DNA from: Prevotella intermedia ATCC 25611 = DSM 20706
Lineage (GTDB): Bacteria > Bacteroidota > Bacteroidia > Bacteroidales > Bacteroidaceae
Assembly: GCF_001953955.1 (NCBI RefSeq)
Contig: NZ_CP019300.1
Coordinates: 1,736,001 to 1,800,000, forward strand
Direction: 5' to 3'
Length of the DNA: 64,000 nt
The notes under the pieces were generated by a model that saw only the letters and a list, made by a program, of their open reading frames with translations, made no database searches and was not told where the DNA came from. The translations under genes and the position numbers were made by a program. Shown piece by piece: positions 63,308 to 64,000 of this stretch. Position 1 is the stretch's first letter; every line of letters begins with the position of its first letter.

Positions 63308-63471
63308 TTATTCTTTAATTTTCTTGATGAGTTCAGTTGCTGCAATGTCATGCATGAGAGTAAAGCCGAACCACTTTTTACCCAAGTCCTTGATAGAAGC
63401 TCCAATATGAGGTCGCAATTTGCGACCGATTCAGTTGATTGTCGTTTTGTATTTTCCTTATCTTTCGCCAT
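63308..63471 (-). pseudogene. Small gene between hsdM and hsdS, frameshifted as given
   Basis: With one base restored in the C-run at 63426-63427 the frame from the ATG at 63471 encodes about 54 residues: MAKDKENTKRQSTESGRKLR, then PHIGASIKDLGKKWFGFTLM, then HDIAATELIKKIKE. The TAA at 63308 lies 5 bases before the hsdS start. It is basic and has no membrane segment. I do not recognise it; as a small protein coupled to hsdM and hsdS it may belong to the restriction system. Confidence 0.55.
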
Positions 63472-63510
63472 AACTTCTTATTTTGAAATTATAAATTGAG
63501 ACCCAATATT

Positions 63511-64000
63511 TTACATTATTCCCAATTCTTTCAAATAACCTTCAATTTCTTTGTCAAGGTCGGCACGCTTGGCTTCCAGATCCTTGATTTCCTTCATTAC
63601 GGCATGGATGTCAATAGGTTCTTCCTCCTCGAAAGTATCAACATAACGAGGAATGTTGAGGTTGTAGTTGTTTTCGGCTATCTCCTCCAAAGTGGCAAGG
63701 TGGCTGTATTTCTCAATCTCCTTGCGATCACGGTAGGTGTCAACAATCTTCTGTATATGCTGTGGGCGCAGCTTGTTCTGTGTCTTTATCTTCTCAAAAT
63801 CCTTGCTGGCATCAATGAAGAGAATACTGTCGTCTTCCTTACGGCATTTCTTAAATACCAGAATACAGGTAGGGATGCTTGTGCCATAGAAGATGTTGGC
63901 AGGCAGGCCGATGATAGCATCCACATAGTTTTTCTTCTCAATGAGGAAGCGGCGGATTACACCCTCAGCATTTCCACGGAAGAGAACACCATGAGGAGCA
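63511..64000 (-). CDS. hsdM: Type I restriction-modification DNA methyltransferase, C-terminal part
   Basis: The last 162 or so codons of HsdM, an N6-adenine methyltransferase; the rest is beyond the window. Visible are APHGVLFRGNAEGVIRRFLI, then VDAIIGLPANIFYGTSIPTC and ILVFKKCRKEDDSILFIDAS, all typical of the N6_Mtase domain after the NPPF motif. A coiled-coil C-terminus (EIKDLEAKRADLDKEIEGYL) contacts HsdS. It is intact, unlike the genes just downstream. Confidence 0.94.
   Translation of the reverse strand, partial: APHGVLFRGNAEGVIRRFLIEKKNYVDAIIGLPANIFYGTSIPTCILVFKKCRKEDDSILFIDASKDFEKIKTQNKLRPQHIQKIVDTYRDRKEIEKYSHLATLEEIAENNYNLNIPRYVDTFEEEEPIDIHAVMKEIKDLEAKRADLDKEIEGYLKELGIM

Overview
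The window reads as a chromosomal piece of a Prevotella-like member of the Bacteroidales. The evidence is the repeated Bacteroidetes-type promoter (-7 box TAnnTTTG, often with TTTG about 20 bases upstream), weak or absent Shine-Dalgarno sequences, and family-specific genes such as DUF5606, DUF4595, the oadA-type carboxyltransferase and Bacteroides-type tyrosine recombinases with DUF1896. The species assignment is inference.

Region by region: 0-5 kb holds the start of a leftward secreted-protein gene, the RNase P RNA gene, a three-gene membrane-protein cluster, tRNA-Cys(GCA), a SlyD-type prolyl isomerase with a His/Cys-rich tail, chorismate synthase and a candidate small RNA. 5-18 kb holds pyrK-pyrD, an HTH regulator beside a 700-base gene-free stretch, holA, an HsdR-N-like orphan, a zinc-ribbon/coiled-coil gene with a NIF3 gene, pepT, and two cation antiporters. 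18-31 kb holds lptD, an HD-domain pair, oadA, an AspT/YidE-type transporter, a zinc-ribbon plus DjlA-like pair, a TlpA-like thioredoxin, a preQ1-I riboswitch controlling yhhQ-queF, and an Hsp20. 31-41 kb is housekeeping: a leftward DUF5606-coaE-ybbR-yajC-nusB group and a rightward rplY-pth-S4-purN-PH-dacB-mscS group. 41-44.5 kb is a tandem family of DUF4595 lipoproteins with a lipocalin-like partner, each unit carrying its own promoter and terminator, plus one decayed partner gene. 44.7-54.5 kb holds etfB-etfA-acyl-CoA dehydrogenase, a HAD phosphatase, lysS-gpsA-pgi and a small PH-like membrane protein.

The right end is accessory DNA. From about 54.6 to 59.93 kb lies a remnant of an integrative/mobilizable element: two integrases (the first broken by an in-frame TAG), DUF1896, two excisionase-like HTH genes, clustered repeats and a MobC-like gene with no relaxase after it. 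It abuts a type I restriction-modification locus with an invertible specificity system: a tyrosine recombinase, a start-less hsdS cassette pair on the + strand, a convergent hsdS on the - strand, a small gene and the 3' end of hsdM. Three pairs of inverted repeats (head, middle, tail) match a shufflon that can swap target recognition domains. The same 2.5 kb carries about eleven frameshifts, nearly all one-base contractions of homopolymers, which looks more like a consensus error than biology.

Three dispersed repeat families stand out: a roughly 250-base intergenic element (four clear copies, one decayed) whose core is built from interchangeable 6-base words; four-box arrays with a 22-base period (three copies, two core sequences); and a set of 22-base tandem repeats in front of a terminator.
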